The position numbers were made by a program, and so were the translations under genes. Below, piece after piece: positions 15,306-23,162 of a DNA stretch of 64,000 nt. Under the pieces are notes generated by a model that did not search any database, was not told the DNA's origin, and saw nothing but the letters and a program-made list of their open reading frames with translations. This stretch comes from JBBATK01 sp044228685 (GTDB taxonomy: Bacteria; Bacteroidota; Ignavibacteria; Kapaibacteriales; NICIL-2): positions 1 through 64,000 of the forward strand of contig JBGAUL010000014.1 in assembly GCA_044228685.1 (NCBI GenBank), given 5' to 3'. Position 1 is the first letter of the stretch. Every line of letters starts with the position of its first letter.

Positions 15306-16460
15306 CTACGACATCGTTGAAAATTGAGCGAGACGTCGCGCAGCTTCTTGCAGGGTCTCATCTGTTTTACAAAAAGTAAATCGCAAGAAGGGCAGTCCGC
15401 GATCCTCGTTCACATAAAATTTCTGTGAGGGGATTGCGGCAACACCGATCTCACGTATCATGCGTTTGCTGAAACTCACGCCATCTTCATCGGTGAGCGG
15501 ACGAATATCGGCGGTGATAAAGTATGATCCTTGGGGTTCTGAAATGCGAAGCGGAGTCTGCAACAGAGCTTCCATGAGCATGGAACGACGTCTGGTATAG
15601 GCACTTCGTAATTCGTCGTAGTACTCTTGAGCCGAATCCAAAGCCTCAGCAATAGCATACTGAAAAGGCGTCGCACTAGCAAAGACGGTGAATTGATGCA
15701 CTCGACGAATCGCTTGAATATTCTGTGCCGAAGCAATGGCCCATCCGCACTTCCATCCTGTTGAGGAAAAGGTTTTGCCGCCGCTGGAAATCGTAATGCA
15801 TCGCTCCTCCATCCCTTCGAGCATTGCAATACGCTTGTGAACCCAAGGTTCGAAAACAATGTGCTCGTACACTTCATCGCTAATGACCATGAGATTGTGT
15901 TCAATAGCCAGATCGCGGATGAGTGTCAGCTCTTCATCGTTGAACACCGTTCCGCAGGGATTGTGTGGTGTGTTAATCATGATGAGCTTTGTTCTAGGAC
16001 TAATTGCAGCGCGCAATTCATCAGGATTGAAGCGGAAATCCGGAGCGTGCAGGGTCACTGCTACCGCCTTCGCACCCGCCATCGAAATGTTTGGTCCATA
16101 GACATCGAATGCCGGCTCAAAGACAATTACTTCATCACCGGCTTCTACCAAAGCAAAGATTGCGCACCATAGAGCCTCGCTGGCACCGCTGGTAACGCAG
16201 ACTTGAGTTTCGGGATCAATCGTGTGACCGTAAAATCGTTCTGCATGACGGCTAATGGCGCTACGAAGTGCCTTTTCACCGTGAGACATTGCATATTGAT
16301 TATGACCATCTGCAATAGCTCTCTTGGCTGCTTCCTTGACGTGTTCGGGCGTGTCGAAATCAGGGAAACCCTGACCTAAGTTCACAGCGCCGTGTTCACG
16401 AGCGAGTGCCGTCATTTCCGAGAAGATCGAATTACCAAAGGAAGCTATACGTGCGATCAT
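15306..16460 (-). CDS. Class I/II PLP-dependent aminotransferase (methionine/kynurenine aminotransferase-like)
   Basis: The 384-residue product is a fold-type I aminotransferase. It starts with AVNLGQGFPDFDTP (about 25-38), typical of the YbdL/kynurenine aminotransferase subgroup. It has the Y-x-x-x-x-G-E-x-x-L-R segment, TPHNPCGTVF (PLP-ring Asn), SDEVYEHIVF (Asp and Tyr contacts), and SSGGKTFSSTGWKCGW with the Schiff-base lysine (about 226-241). R373-region FLRFTFCK binds the substrate carboxylate. The likely substrate is methionine or an aromatic amino acid with a 2-oxo acid acceptor, but substrate choice cannot be read from sequence. It is a single gene divergent from the cysteine-cluster gene. 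Confidence 0.87.
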   Translation of the reverse strand: MIARIASFGNSIFSEMTALAREHGAVNLGQGFPDFDTPEHVKEAAKRAIADGHNQYAMSHGEKALRSAISRHAERFYGHTIDPETQVCVTSGASEALWCAIFALVEAGDEVIVFEPAFDVYGPNISMAGAKAVAVTLHAPDFRFNPDELRAAISPRTKLIMINTPHNPCGTVFNDEELTLIRDLAIEHNLMVISDEVYEHIVFEPWVHKRIAMLEGMEERCITISSGGKTFSSTGWKCGWAIASAQNIQAIRRVHQFTVFASATPFQYAIAEALDSAQEYYDELRSAYTRRRSMLMEALLQTPLRISEPQGSYFITADIRPLTDEDGVSFSKRMIREIGVAAIPSQKFYVNEDRGLPFLRFTFCKTDETLQEAARRLAQFSTMS

Positions 16461-16630
16461 AGTGCGTTATTCAAAGTCTGCTCGCTAATTTAAACAGGCT
16501 CTACACCAAAGAATAATAAATGTGATGTCCAGGCGGCAATGTTGAAAAGCTCTTCACGACGGAGTTTGGACATGCTGCTTAGAATCCGATGACCGGAGAC
16601 AGAGTGCAACAGCCGGAGACGTCCTCAACC

Positions 16631-16903
16631 ATGCCGTGTCGCAGCGAATGCGGCGCATGTTGTATCGCACCCTCAATAACAACTCCCTTTTCAGGCATGC
16701 CCCAGGGCAAGGCCGCGGGGGAATGGTGTGTGCATTTGAGTTTGGACAAAAAGTGTGCTCTGTTTGGATTAGCCGAGCGACCACCTTTCTGCATAAGTCT
16801 TCAACCTCAGGCTTCAATGTGTGGGAATTCTGCTGAGGAGGCAATGCAAATACTCACGCAGCTCGAGTTATTGACGTCACCTGAGCGGTCTACGCACCAC
16901 TGA
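16631..16903 (+). CDS. YkgJ/YeiW-type cysteine-cluster protein
   Basis: From the ATG at 16631 the product is 90 residues: M-P-C-R-x-x-CGACCIAPSI near the N-terminus, GMPQGKAAGEWCVHLS, a KKCALFG segment, RPPFCISLQP, then MCG. This cysteine spacing and the GMPxGKxAG motif match the UPF0153 (YkgJ-family) proteins such as E. coli YeiW, which probably bind a metal or Fe-S/zinc cluster; their function is unknown. The frame is open from an ATG at 16589, but the extra 14 residues lack family similarity. The gene ends 12 nt before the Y-family polymerase and is likely co-transcribed with it. Confidence 0.78.
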   Translation: MPCRSECGACCIAPSITTPFSGMPQGKAAGEWCVHLSLDKKCALFGLAERPPFCISLQPQASMCGNSAEEAMQILTQLELLTSPERSTHH

Positions 16904-16915
16904 ATGAACTGAGCC

Positions 16916-18172
16916 ATGTTACGACACCTCTTTGTTGATTTCAATTCCTACTTCGCTTCGGTTGAGCAGCAGCTTCATCCTGAGTTGCGCAACAAGCCTA
17001 TTGCTGTGGTGCCGATGGAGGTTGACACCACCTTTGTGATAGCGGCAAGTTATGAGGCTAAGAAATTTGGCGTGAAAACAGGTACGCGTGTTGGAGATGC
17101 CAAGCGTATGTGTCCCGGATTGATACTCGTTCGCGGAAAACACAACAGTTACATCGAATACCACAATAAGCTCGTGAACTGCGTGGAGCAGTGTATACAC
17201 GTCGACAAGGTCATGTCAATTGACGAGATGGTTTGTCAACTATCAAAATCACAGCGTCCGGTCGAAAAAGCCATTGCCTTAGCCAGCGAAATCAAGCAGA
17301 GGATTTACAAAGAAGTGGGAACAGAGCTTCGCTGTTCTATCGGGCTGGCACCAAACGTGTTCCTTGCAAAGACCGCATCAGACATGCAAAAGCCTGATGG
17401 CTTAGTGGTGTTGGACAATGAAGACATTCCCGGCAAGCTCTTCGAGAGAGGCATGGAGTTGCGAGATCTTTGCGGTATTGGCGCTAAGATGCATCAGCGA
17501 TTACTCAAGCACGGCATTTTCAGTTTACGTGATTTGTATGACGCACCGGCAGAGAAGCTGCGCAAGGTTTGGGGTGGAATCGAAGGCGAGCGCATGTATG
17601 GTCGTTTGCGTGGTGAAGAAGTGCACATGGGCGATACGCACAAGAGTGTGGTTGGACACAGTCATGTGTTGCCACCTGATCTCCGAAATGATGACGGCGC
17701 TTATTCTGTTTTACAAAAGCTGATTCAAAAAGCAGCGACGCGACTTCGCTCATACGGCTACATGGCTGGAGCTATGTTCGTGAAGGTGCGTTATGTTGGT
17801 GGAGAGACATGGACGGCGTTGATTGGGGTGCAACCAACGAGTGACAGCCATCTTTTTGTAACAGCATTTGCCAAGCAATGGAAACAACAAACACGCAACA
17901 AAGGCGTCCCATTTAAAGTGTCGATGTCCTTGATGAATCTGGTAGAAGAAAAAGCCGCAACGCTACCTCTCTTCGACGAGTTTGTCGAGCACAAGGCACT
18001 CAACGAGGCGATGGACAAAATCAACTCGAAGTACGGCAGAAGCTCGGTGTACTTTGCAGGAGCGCATCAGGCTGTTAGTCGCGGAGCTGCACCAATGCGA
18101 ATTGCGTTTCATCACATTCCGGATTCGGAGTTGGAGGAAGACAAGCCACGCAAAGGTTCTCGATCGCGATAA
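16916..18172 (+). CDS. dinB: Y-family DNA polymerase (DinB/Pol IV-like)
   Basis: The 418-residue protein is a translesion polymerase. The palm has D8 in HLFVDFNSYFASVEQQ and the catalytic pair D103-E104 in SIDEMV (SIDEA or SIDEM in the family). The fingers follow (IAASYEAKKFGVKTG), the thumb HhH region is LRDLCGIGAKMHQRLLKHGI (about 183-202), and the little-finger domain ends at about 350. A C-terminal LPLF element (about 348-351) fits a beta-clamp binding motif, followed by a basic tail (KPRKGSRSR). It would bypass lesions with low fidelity. No LexA box is evident upstream, and the neighbouring gene encodes a YkgJ-type protein. The subfamily (DinB or UmuC-like) is not certain. Confidence 0.85.
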   Translation: MLRHLFVDFNSYFASVEQQLHPELRNKPIAVVPMEVDTTFVIAASYEAKKFGVKTGTRVGDAKRMCPGLILVRGKHNSYIEYHNKLVNCVEQCIHVDKVMSIDEMVCQLSKSQRPVEKAIALASEIKQRIYKEVGTELRCSIGLAPNVFLAKTASDMQKPDGLVVLDNEDIPGKLFERGMELRDLCGIGAKMHQRLLKHGIFSLRDLYDAPAEKLRKVWGGIEGERMYGRLRGEEVHMGDTHKSVVGHSHVLPPDLRNDDGAYSVLQKLIQKAATRLRSYGYMAGAMFVKVRYVGGETWTALIGVQPTSDSHLFVTAFAKQWKQQTRNKGVPFKVSMSLMNLVEEKAATLPLFDEFVEHKALNEAMDKINSKYGRSSVYFAGAHQAVSRGAAPMRIAFHHIPDSELEEDKPRKGSRSR

Positions 18173-18259
18173 AGATTTTTTCGCAACGGAAAATTTCGTA
18201 ATTACGCGGACTGCTGCCGGACGCAGCGATTATACTTCATGAGATTCAGGATAGGAGAC

Positions 18260-18556
18260 ATGAATCAGTACCTGGTAGAATTTGAATTACCCGCAACCTT
18301 CGATCAGCACTTTGTTGCATTGATCCCGGAGCAGCGTGCCCAAGTAAACAGTCTCATGCGTTCGGGACGCTTGACCAACTACGCATTAGCGCTTGATCGT
18401 TCAAAGCTATGGGTGTTCTTTGTAGCCGGTAGCGAACGAGAAGTGAATGAAATCATTTCAACCTTCCCGCTCATCGATTACATGAAGCCAAGTATACACC
18501 AACTCATGTTCCACGAGAACATTGGTTTCCAGTTTCCGGTCATGTCGTTGAACTAA
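18260..18556 (+). CDS. Muconolactone-isomerase-like small protein (dimeric alpha+beta barrel fold)
   Basis: The start at 18260 is chosen because TAGGAGAC precedes it at good spacing; the frame itself is open from 18239. The 98-residue product begins NQYLVEFELP, has EQRAQVNSLMRSGRLTNYALA in the middle, then LWVFFVAGSEREVNEIISTFPL and YMKPSIHQLMFHENI. This strand-helix order and the late PLxxYM...H segment resemble muconolactone delta-isomerase and YciI-like ferredoxin folds. No aromatic-ring degradation genes lie beside it, so its substrate is unknown. Homology is inferred from pattern only. Confidence 0.62.
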   Translation: MNQYLVEFELPATFDQHFVALIPEQRAQVNSLMRSGRLTNYALALDRSKLWVFFVAGSEREVNEIISTFPLIDYMKPSIHQLMFHENIGFQFPVMSLN

Positions 18557-18839
18557 TCGTTGGCGAGTTTTGCGCTATGGATGCCGTGAATTTGATCAAG
18601 TATCTGCACAAAAGCAACCATAGCACAGTACAACTTTCAGTTTCAGAACAACCATTGTTCAATTTTCGCGACAGCACCGTTAGCTCGGCGGGGGAAAGCC
18701 TACTCCACACTTAATCGAGCCTCAACTCGTCCTTCATTTGCAGCAGTACTATCCGATCCTCATTCTCCAACAGTCGTAACGGAATCGGTCGATACTTAAG
18801 ACTTATATACAACCACAACTATTCGAAGAAGCATATACT

Positions 18840-19442
18840 ATGAACTCAACATTTGAAGAAAAACCGGAAGGCGAACGTGAAGGTCGTGAGGACAAAGGCG
18901 CACCAATGATGATTGGACGCAAGCTCCTTGAACAACGTAAGATTTTTCTGTGGGGTCAGGTAGATGACACGAGCGCGCGCCACGTCATCGACCGTTTGAT
19001 GTACTTGGATCTCGCAGAACCGGGTAAAGAGATTACTTTTTACATCAATTCTCCGGGTGGTTATGTGACCTCCGGAATGGCCATGTATGACGTCATGAAG
19101 AGCCTGCGTTCACCGGTTTCAACCGTCTGTATGGGTTTGGCTGCAAGCATGGGCTCAATTCTGCTCAGTGCAGGAACCAAAGGACGTCGATTTATCTTCC
19201 GTCACGGCAAAGTGATGATTCACCAACCAAGCGGTGGAGCTCAGGGCAGCAGCACGGATATTGAAATCCAAATGAAGGAGATTCTCAAGACCAAGGAGAT
19301 TGGAGCCAGAATTCTCGCCGAGAATTGCGGTCAACCTCTTGAGCGCATTCTCAAGGACTTCGAACGCGATTACTGGATGGACGCTGCAGAATCCGTGGAA
19401 TATGGCATCGTGGATGGTATTGTGGAGAATTTCCAAGCCTAA
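18840..19442 (+). CDS. clpP: ATP-dependent Clp protease proteolytic subunit
   Basis: The 200-residue product forms the tetradecameric ClpP chamber that degrades proteins unfolded by ClpX or ClpA/C. The catalytic triad is visible as S103 in GLAASMGSILL, H128 in VMIHQPSGGAQGS and D177 in ERDYWMDA. The conserved N-terminal MYLDLAEPGKEITFYINSPGG block is present as well. The first ~25 residues are highly charged and repetitive (EEKPEGEREGREDKG), longer than the usual propeptide. A 283-nt gap without recognised sites precedes it. No clpX is adjacent in this window, unlike the order in many bacteria. Confidence 0.94.
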   Translation: MNSTFEEKPEGEREGREDKGAPMMIGRKLLEQRKIFLWGQVDDTSARHVIDRLMYLDLAEPGKEITFYINSPGGYVTSGMAMYDVMKSLRSPVSTVCMGLAASMGSILLSAGTKGRRFIFRHGKVMIHQPSGGAQGSSTDIEIQMKEILKTKEIGARILAENCGQPLERILKDFERDYWMDAAESVEYGIVDGIVENFQA

Positions 19443-19615
19443 GAGTAGCAGGGAAGCGTGAAATCTCCTTGCTGGGTTTGAACGGCATCGGAAAGTCATC
19501 AAGTACCGCACATAGAGCGAATTTTGAGTAAAAAGGGCTAAGGGTGAAGCCTTGGATTTCGATCCAAAGCGGAGCTTCCCTGTGGGAAATTTTCCTAAAC
19601 CCCTCAAATTTTCGG

Positions 19616-19646
19616 TTGTTGAATCAAAAATCCCGCACTATCTTTG
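19616..19646 (+). promoter_or_regulatory. Putative Bacteroidota-type promoter
   Basis: TTG at 19616-19618 and TATCTTTG (TAnnTTTG) at 19639-19646 are separated by 20 nt, matching the -33/-7 elements described for Bacteroidota primary sigma factor. The site is 38 nt upstream of the small gene that leads into rpmE and rpsR. Confidence 0.5.
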
Positions 19647-19683
19647 TAATCCTATTTGTAAGTAACTCAGGTTAAAAGCGCTC

Positions 19684-19857
19684 ATGGCAAAGCAGCAAAC
19701 ATTCCAAGACAAGCTGAAAAAGCTGAAAACAGACACCCGTGTCAATGTTCGCGTTATCAAGGCATATCGCGGTGATAAGGGAACAATCAAATTCATGGAG
19801 CGTTTCGTGAAGGTTGACGACGTCAACCAAATTGAAAAGATTGACATTTCTCGATAA
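19684..19857 (+). CDS. Small basic protein, 57 residues, upstream of rpmE
   Basis: This gene starts at the ATG in GCTCATGGC and encodes MAKQQTFQDKLKKLKTD followed by TRVNVRVIKAYRGDKG and a tail ending EKIDISR. The protein is Lys-rich at the N-terminus with an amphipathic helix, then beta-rich, with no signal peptide. I do not recognise a family. It lies 9 nt upstream of rpmE, with a good promoter upstream and ribosomal-gene-like codon use, so it is probably translated with L31 and S18. It may be a ribosome-associated protein, but this is inference from context only. Confidence 0.68.
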   Translation: MAKQQTFQDKLKKLKTDTRVNVRVIKAYRGDKGTIKFMERFVKVDDVNQIEKIDISR

Positions 19858-19866
19858 AACACTGAT

Positions 19867-20103
19867 ATGAAAAAAGGTATTCATCCATCGTACAAAGATG
19901 TAAACGTCGTTATGACCGACGGTTCAACTTTTGTCACTCGTTCTTGTTACAAAGGTGACAAGATGGTATTAGAAATTGACTCCAAGTCGCACCCCTTCTT
20001 TACCGGCAAGCAGATGCTTGTTGATACTGCGGGACGCGTTGACCGCTTCAAGAAGCGTGCTGAGCGTAGCAAGGCGATGAAAGAGAAAGGAGAATCACAA
20101 TAA
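19867..20103 (+). CDS. rpmE: 50S ribosomal protein L31
   Basis: The 78-residue product starts MKKGIHPSYKDVNVVMTDGS and contains SKSHPFFTGKQMLVDTAGRVDRFKKR, the L31 signature (HPF[YF]TGK). L31 bridges the large and small ribosomal subunits. It is the zinc-free (C-minus) form, as none of the zinc-ligand Cys of type A is present apart from one Cys at residue 26. It has a short Lys-rich tail. The stop overlaps the rpsR start by one base (TAATG). Confidence 0.92.
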   Translation: MKKGIHPSYKDVNVVMTDGSTFVTRSCYKGDKMVLEIDSKSHPFFTGKQMLVDTAGRVDRFKKRAERSKAMKEKGESQ

Positions 20104-20396
20104 TGGCAATGCAAAAAAATCCCAATGACATTCTCCAGCCACCTATGGCTGCAGCTTCGTCACCTTTCCGTAATCGCCAGCAGGTTGTTCGTCGTAAGAC
20201 GAGCCCGATGAAGGAATCTCGCATCGTTGACTATTTGGACCACAAGTTCTTGTCACGATTCATCAATGACCAAGGCAAGATTCTTCCTCGTCGTATTACC
20301 GGTTTGACAGCCTTCCAACAACGCGAGATTTCCCGCGCTGTAAAGTATGCTCGTCACTTGGCTTTGATCCCATTCGTGGCTCAAGACACCAAGTAA
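20103..20396 (+). CDS. rpsR: 30S ribosomal protein S18
   Basis: The 97-residue product has the S18 core at about 43-90: IVDYLDHKFLSRFINDQ, then GKILPRRITGL and the basic helix QQREISRAVKYARHLALIPF. It binds the 16S central domain together with S6. The first ~35 residues (MQKNPNDILQPPMAAASSPF) are an extension beyond the usual S18 length. It overlaps rpmE by one base, so the two proteins are translationally coupled. The S6, SSB and L9 genes that usually surround rpsR are not here. Confidence 0.92.
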   Translation: MAMQKNPNDILQPPMAAASSPFRNRQQVVRRKTSPMKESRIVDYLDHKFLSRFINDQGKILPRRITGLTAFQQREISRAVKYARHLALIPFVAQDTK

Positions 20397-20435
20397 GACC
20401 TACGGTTTGGACCTGGGTCCATCAATCGAAACATT

Positions 20436-20470
20436 AAAAAGCCGCTTTCTTCTGAGAGTGGCTTTTTTTT
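20436..20470 (+). terminator. Rho-independent terminator after rpsR
   Basis: An A-rich arm AAAAAGCCGCT (20436-20446) pairs with AGTGGCTTTTT at the right side, with one G-T pair, followed by a T-run to 20470. It ends the small-protein/rpmE/rpsR unit. Confidence 0.85.
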
Positions 20471-21458
20471 ATGGCTAAGGTGAGAGATGACATGATATGA
20501 ATGACAGCATTGAGGGCCGTTGGATAGCTCAGGACATACTTATGCCATATTCGAGCCTTCCGTGTTGCTTCGAGGCTTCTCAGAGCTCTATGCGTGCTTA
20601 AAAAGACGTGTCGCTTAGAGTGTCTCGGTGTTATCTATCAGAGCAAACCAGATGCGCTGACTTAAACTCATGGAATTAAGGCCTTGATGTTCTTCGGCTT
20701 CGAACTAATCGAGAGTGAGCAATAAATGAAGTTGAAGCATTGTGTGACGATGTATTACAGTCGCGTCTACATCGCTCTTGTGCAGCGGAGTACTAATTGA
20801 TAAGAACAATCATCAGTTGAGACATTGAGCTACGGTACTATACCGATAAGCATGATCGGAATGACGAAGCGAAGAGCTTCAAGTTTGGTAGCAAGCGCAA
20901 CGTGTTTGTTGTGCCCTCGACCAGCTGGTCAGTTGAGGATGCCTTCGCAAAGTTTGGAGACCGATCGACTACAGTTGAACACCGTGTGAGTTGTGTGCAA
21001 TGTCACGTTGCGAGCAGTCATTGAATTGCTTGTTTAGATCGCAAAAAAAAATACTTCCAAAAAGATTCAAGTTTTATTGCGCTGCGTGTTGAAGTGAACG
21101 AAGAGCAACTTTATTCTCTGTTGAAGCGAGGAGAGTAGTCTGCAAGACGAGCATTGATGCGGCCTACAGCCTAGTGTTGAATATGTCAATCGAGACGCCG
21201 TACAAAACAAAAAGTGTCGTGTTCTGATGTTCGCTTTCATCCCTGAATTGTGCAAGTACATTTTTTCACAAAATGAAAATTTTCTTCTTTGCGACTGAGC
21301 TTGTGTGAATCATTTTTGTGCGCATTCAAATGCAACCTACATGGAGTGAGGTTCTTCGATGGGACGAAACACCGGTTGTTTATCAGGGGATAATCGGACG
21401 TACCAACAGCAAGGAGGCTTCATTCATTCCACGATACATTTTACTAACGAGGTGAACA
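20471..21458. other. Gene-free stretch before dnaA; candidate replication origin
   Basis: No convincing gene is found in about 990 bases; the only sizeable frame (21067-21261, minus) has no protein-like composition. The stretch ends at dnaA. AT-rich tracts lie at 21040-21080 and 21250-21290. One exact match to the DnaA-box pattern TTWTNCACA (TTTTTCACA, 21262-21270) and one near match on the other strand (TGTGAATCA, 21304-21312) are seen 150-200 nt before the dnaA start. Origins often lie beside dnaA, but the number of boxes is low, so oriC is only a possibility. Confidence 0.35.
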
Positions 21459-22964
21459 TTGGCTAAGAAGGCTGATGCGTTGAATTTGTTCCCACAAACA
21501 GCGCAGCATAACATCGCAGCTACGAAAAAGTCATCAGGACGTAAAGAGTCAACGTCGGAATTGACAGAACTAGAGTTGATGTGGCGTCGTTGTCTCGATA
21601 TCATTCGTGACAACATTTCACTACAGGTATACAGAACGTGGTTTGAACCAATCCGCGTTTGTGATTTTAATGATGATGAAATCACTCTGCAAGTTCCGAG
21701 TCAGTTCTATTATGAGTGGTTAGAAGAACACTACAACACATTGATTCAACGAAGTGTAGCCCAGGTCTTCGGAGCTGAGGTGAATTTGAAGTATCAGGTT
21801 GTCGTTGATAACACCAAGGAGTCGTTAGAGCAGCGTACCATTACGCTACCCGCAATGCGTCACTCAGGTCAAACGCCAACCATTCAATCGAAGCTTCCTT
21901 TCGTTCCGTCGTCGCCGCAGTCAGGTAGTTTTAGCAGCTACCTCAACCCACGCTACACATTTGATAACTTCATCCATGGCGAAAGCAATCAGCTTGCATT
22001 TTCGGCTTCTTTGGCGGTAACAGAGAACCCGGGCAAGACCAGATTCAATCCCTTGGTTATTTACGGTAATACCGGTCTCGGTAAGACCCACTTAGTTCAA
22101 GCTATCGGAAATCGCATCCTGGAAAAGAACAAGCGCGCCCGCGTTTTGTACACCACCAGCGAACGATTCACGATGGAATATGTCAGCGCACTTCAAACAC
22201 ACAAGTTCAGTGAGTTCACGGCATACTATCGTAGTATGGATGTGCTGATCGTCGATGACATTCAGTTCTTTGCCGGTAAGGAAAAGACCCAAGACAACTT
22301 CTTCCATACTTTTAACGCGTTGCACCAAGCTGGAAAGCAGATCATTCTGACCAGTGATGTGTCGCCAAAGGAGTTGAAAGATGTTGATGCGCGATTGATT
22401 TCCCGTTTCCAATGGGGATTGACGGCAGACATTCAAGCTCCGGACTTTGAGATGCGTCTTGCGATTGTGAACAAGAAGAGTGCAGACGAAGGTTTACAAC
22501 TTCCTATGGACGTCGCAGAGTACATTGCACGTCACGTAAGCTCCAGCATCCGCCACATCGAAGGTTGTCTAATCAGTCTCTTTGCAAAGGTTTCTTTGGA
22601 CCGCCGCGAGATCAGCATCGATTTGGTCAAGGAAGTGGTGCACTCTGTGATTGGAGAATCCCGTCAACGTCCGTTGTCGATGGAGGATATCAAGACCTTA
22701 GTCGCATCCTATTACAACCTTCCAATCGAGCTGTTAGCCGGCAAGACCCGCAAGCACGAAATCGTATTGGCTCGTCAGGTTGCTATGTATTTGGCAAAGC
22801 AACTCACGAACCTGTCGTTGAAGTCAATTGGCTCGCACTTCGGTGGACGCGACCATACAACAGTCTTGCACTCAATTCAAATGATTGAGAATTACTTTGA
22901 TACAGACAAGACCGTCACCGAATCAGTCGAACACCTACAACGCAAGCTTGCTCGGGATTGGTGA
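21459..22964 (+). CDS. dnaA: Chromosomal replication initiator DnaA
   Basis: DnaA opens the origin and recruits DnaB. The 501-residue product has domain I after an extra N-terminal ~38 residues (LMWRRCLDIIRDNISLQVYRTWFEPI at about 40-65), a short linker, and the AAA+ core with Walker A GNTGLGKTHLVQAIGN and Walker B VLIVDDIQFFAGKEKT. Domain IV follows, with the DnaA signature GGRDHTTVLHSI near the C-terminus. The start is TTG at 21459 with GAGGTG 6 nt upstream; the next in-frame Met is inside domain I, so TTG is preferred. The gap upstream is described as candidate oriC. It is convergent with ftsH. Confidence 0.95.
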   Translation: MAKKADALNLFPQTAQHNIAATKKSSGRKESTSELTELELMWRRCLDIIRDNISLQVYRTWFEPIRVCDFNDDEITLQVPSQFYYEWLEEHYNTLIQRSVAQVFGAEVNLKYQVVVDNTKESLEQRTITLPAMRHSGQTPTIQSKLPFVPSSPQSGSFSSYLNPRYTFDNFIHGESNQLAFSASLAVTENPGKTRFNPLVIYGNTGLGKTHLVQAIGNRILEKNKRARVLYTTSERFTMEYVSALQTHKFSEFTAYYRSMDVLIVDDIQFFAGKEKTQDNFFHTFNALHQAGKQIILTSDVSPKELKDVDARLISRFQWGLTADIQAPDFEMRLAIVNKKSADEGLQLPMDVAEYIARHVSSSIRHIEGCLISLFAKVSLDRREISIDLVKEVVHSVIGESRQRPLSMEDIKTLVASYYNLPIELLAGKTRKHEIVLARQVAMYLAKQLTNLSLKSIGSHFGGRDHTTVLHSIQMIENYFDTDKTVTESVEHLQRKLARDW

Positions 22965-23041
22965 GATTGAGTAGGTGTTGTAAAGACTATGCCGTGTCAC
23001 AGCGGGAGGCTTTGCGACAGTCTATGTGAAGTGTAGAAAAG

Positions 23042-23079
23042 AAAAAAGCGGACATCTTAAGGATGATCCGCTTTTTTAT
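23042..23079. terminator. Rho-independent terminator between dnaA and ftsH
   Basis: AAAAAAGCGGA (23042-23052) pairs perfectly with TCCGCTTTTTT (23067-23077), with an inner CATC/GATG extension. A- and T-runs on both sides let it stop both converging genes. Confidence 0.88.
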
Positions 23080-23162
23080 TGTCGTCTGTTGTTGTTGTGT
23101 CGCCTAAGAAGCAGTTTACGTAATGGAGCTCAGAGATTTCCGAGCTCCAACTCAAAGTAGTT

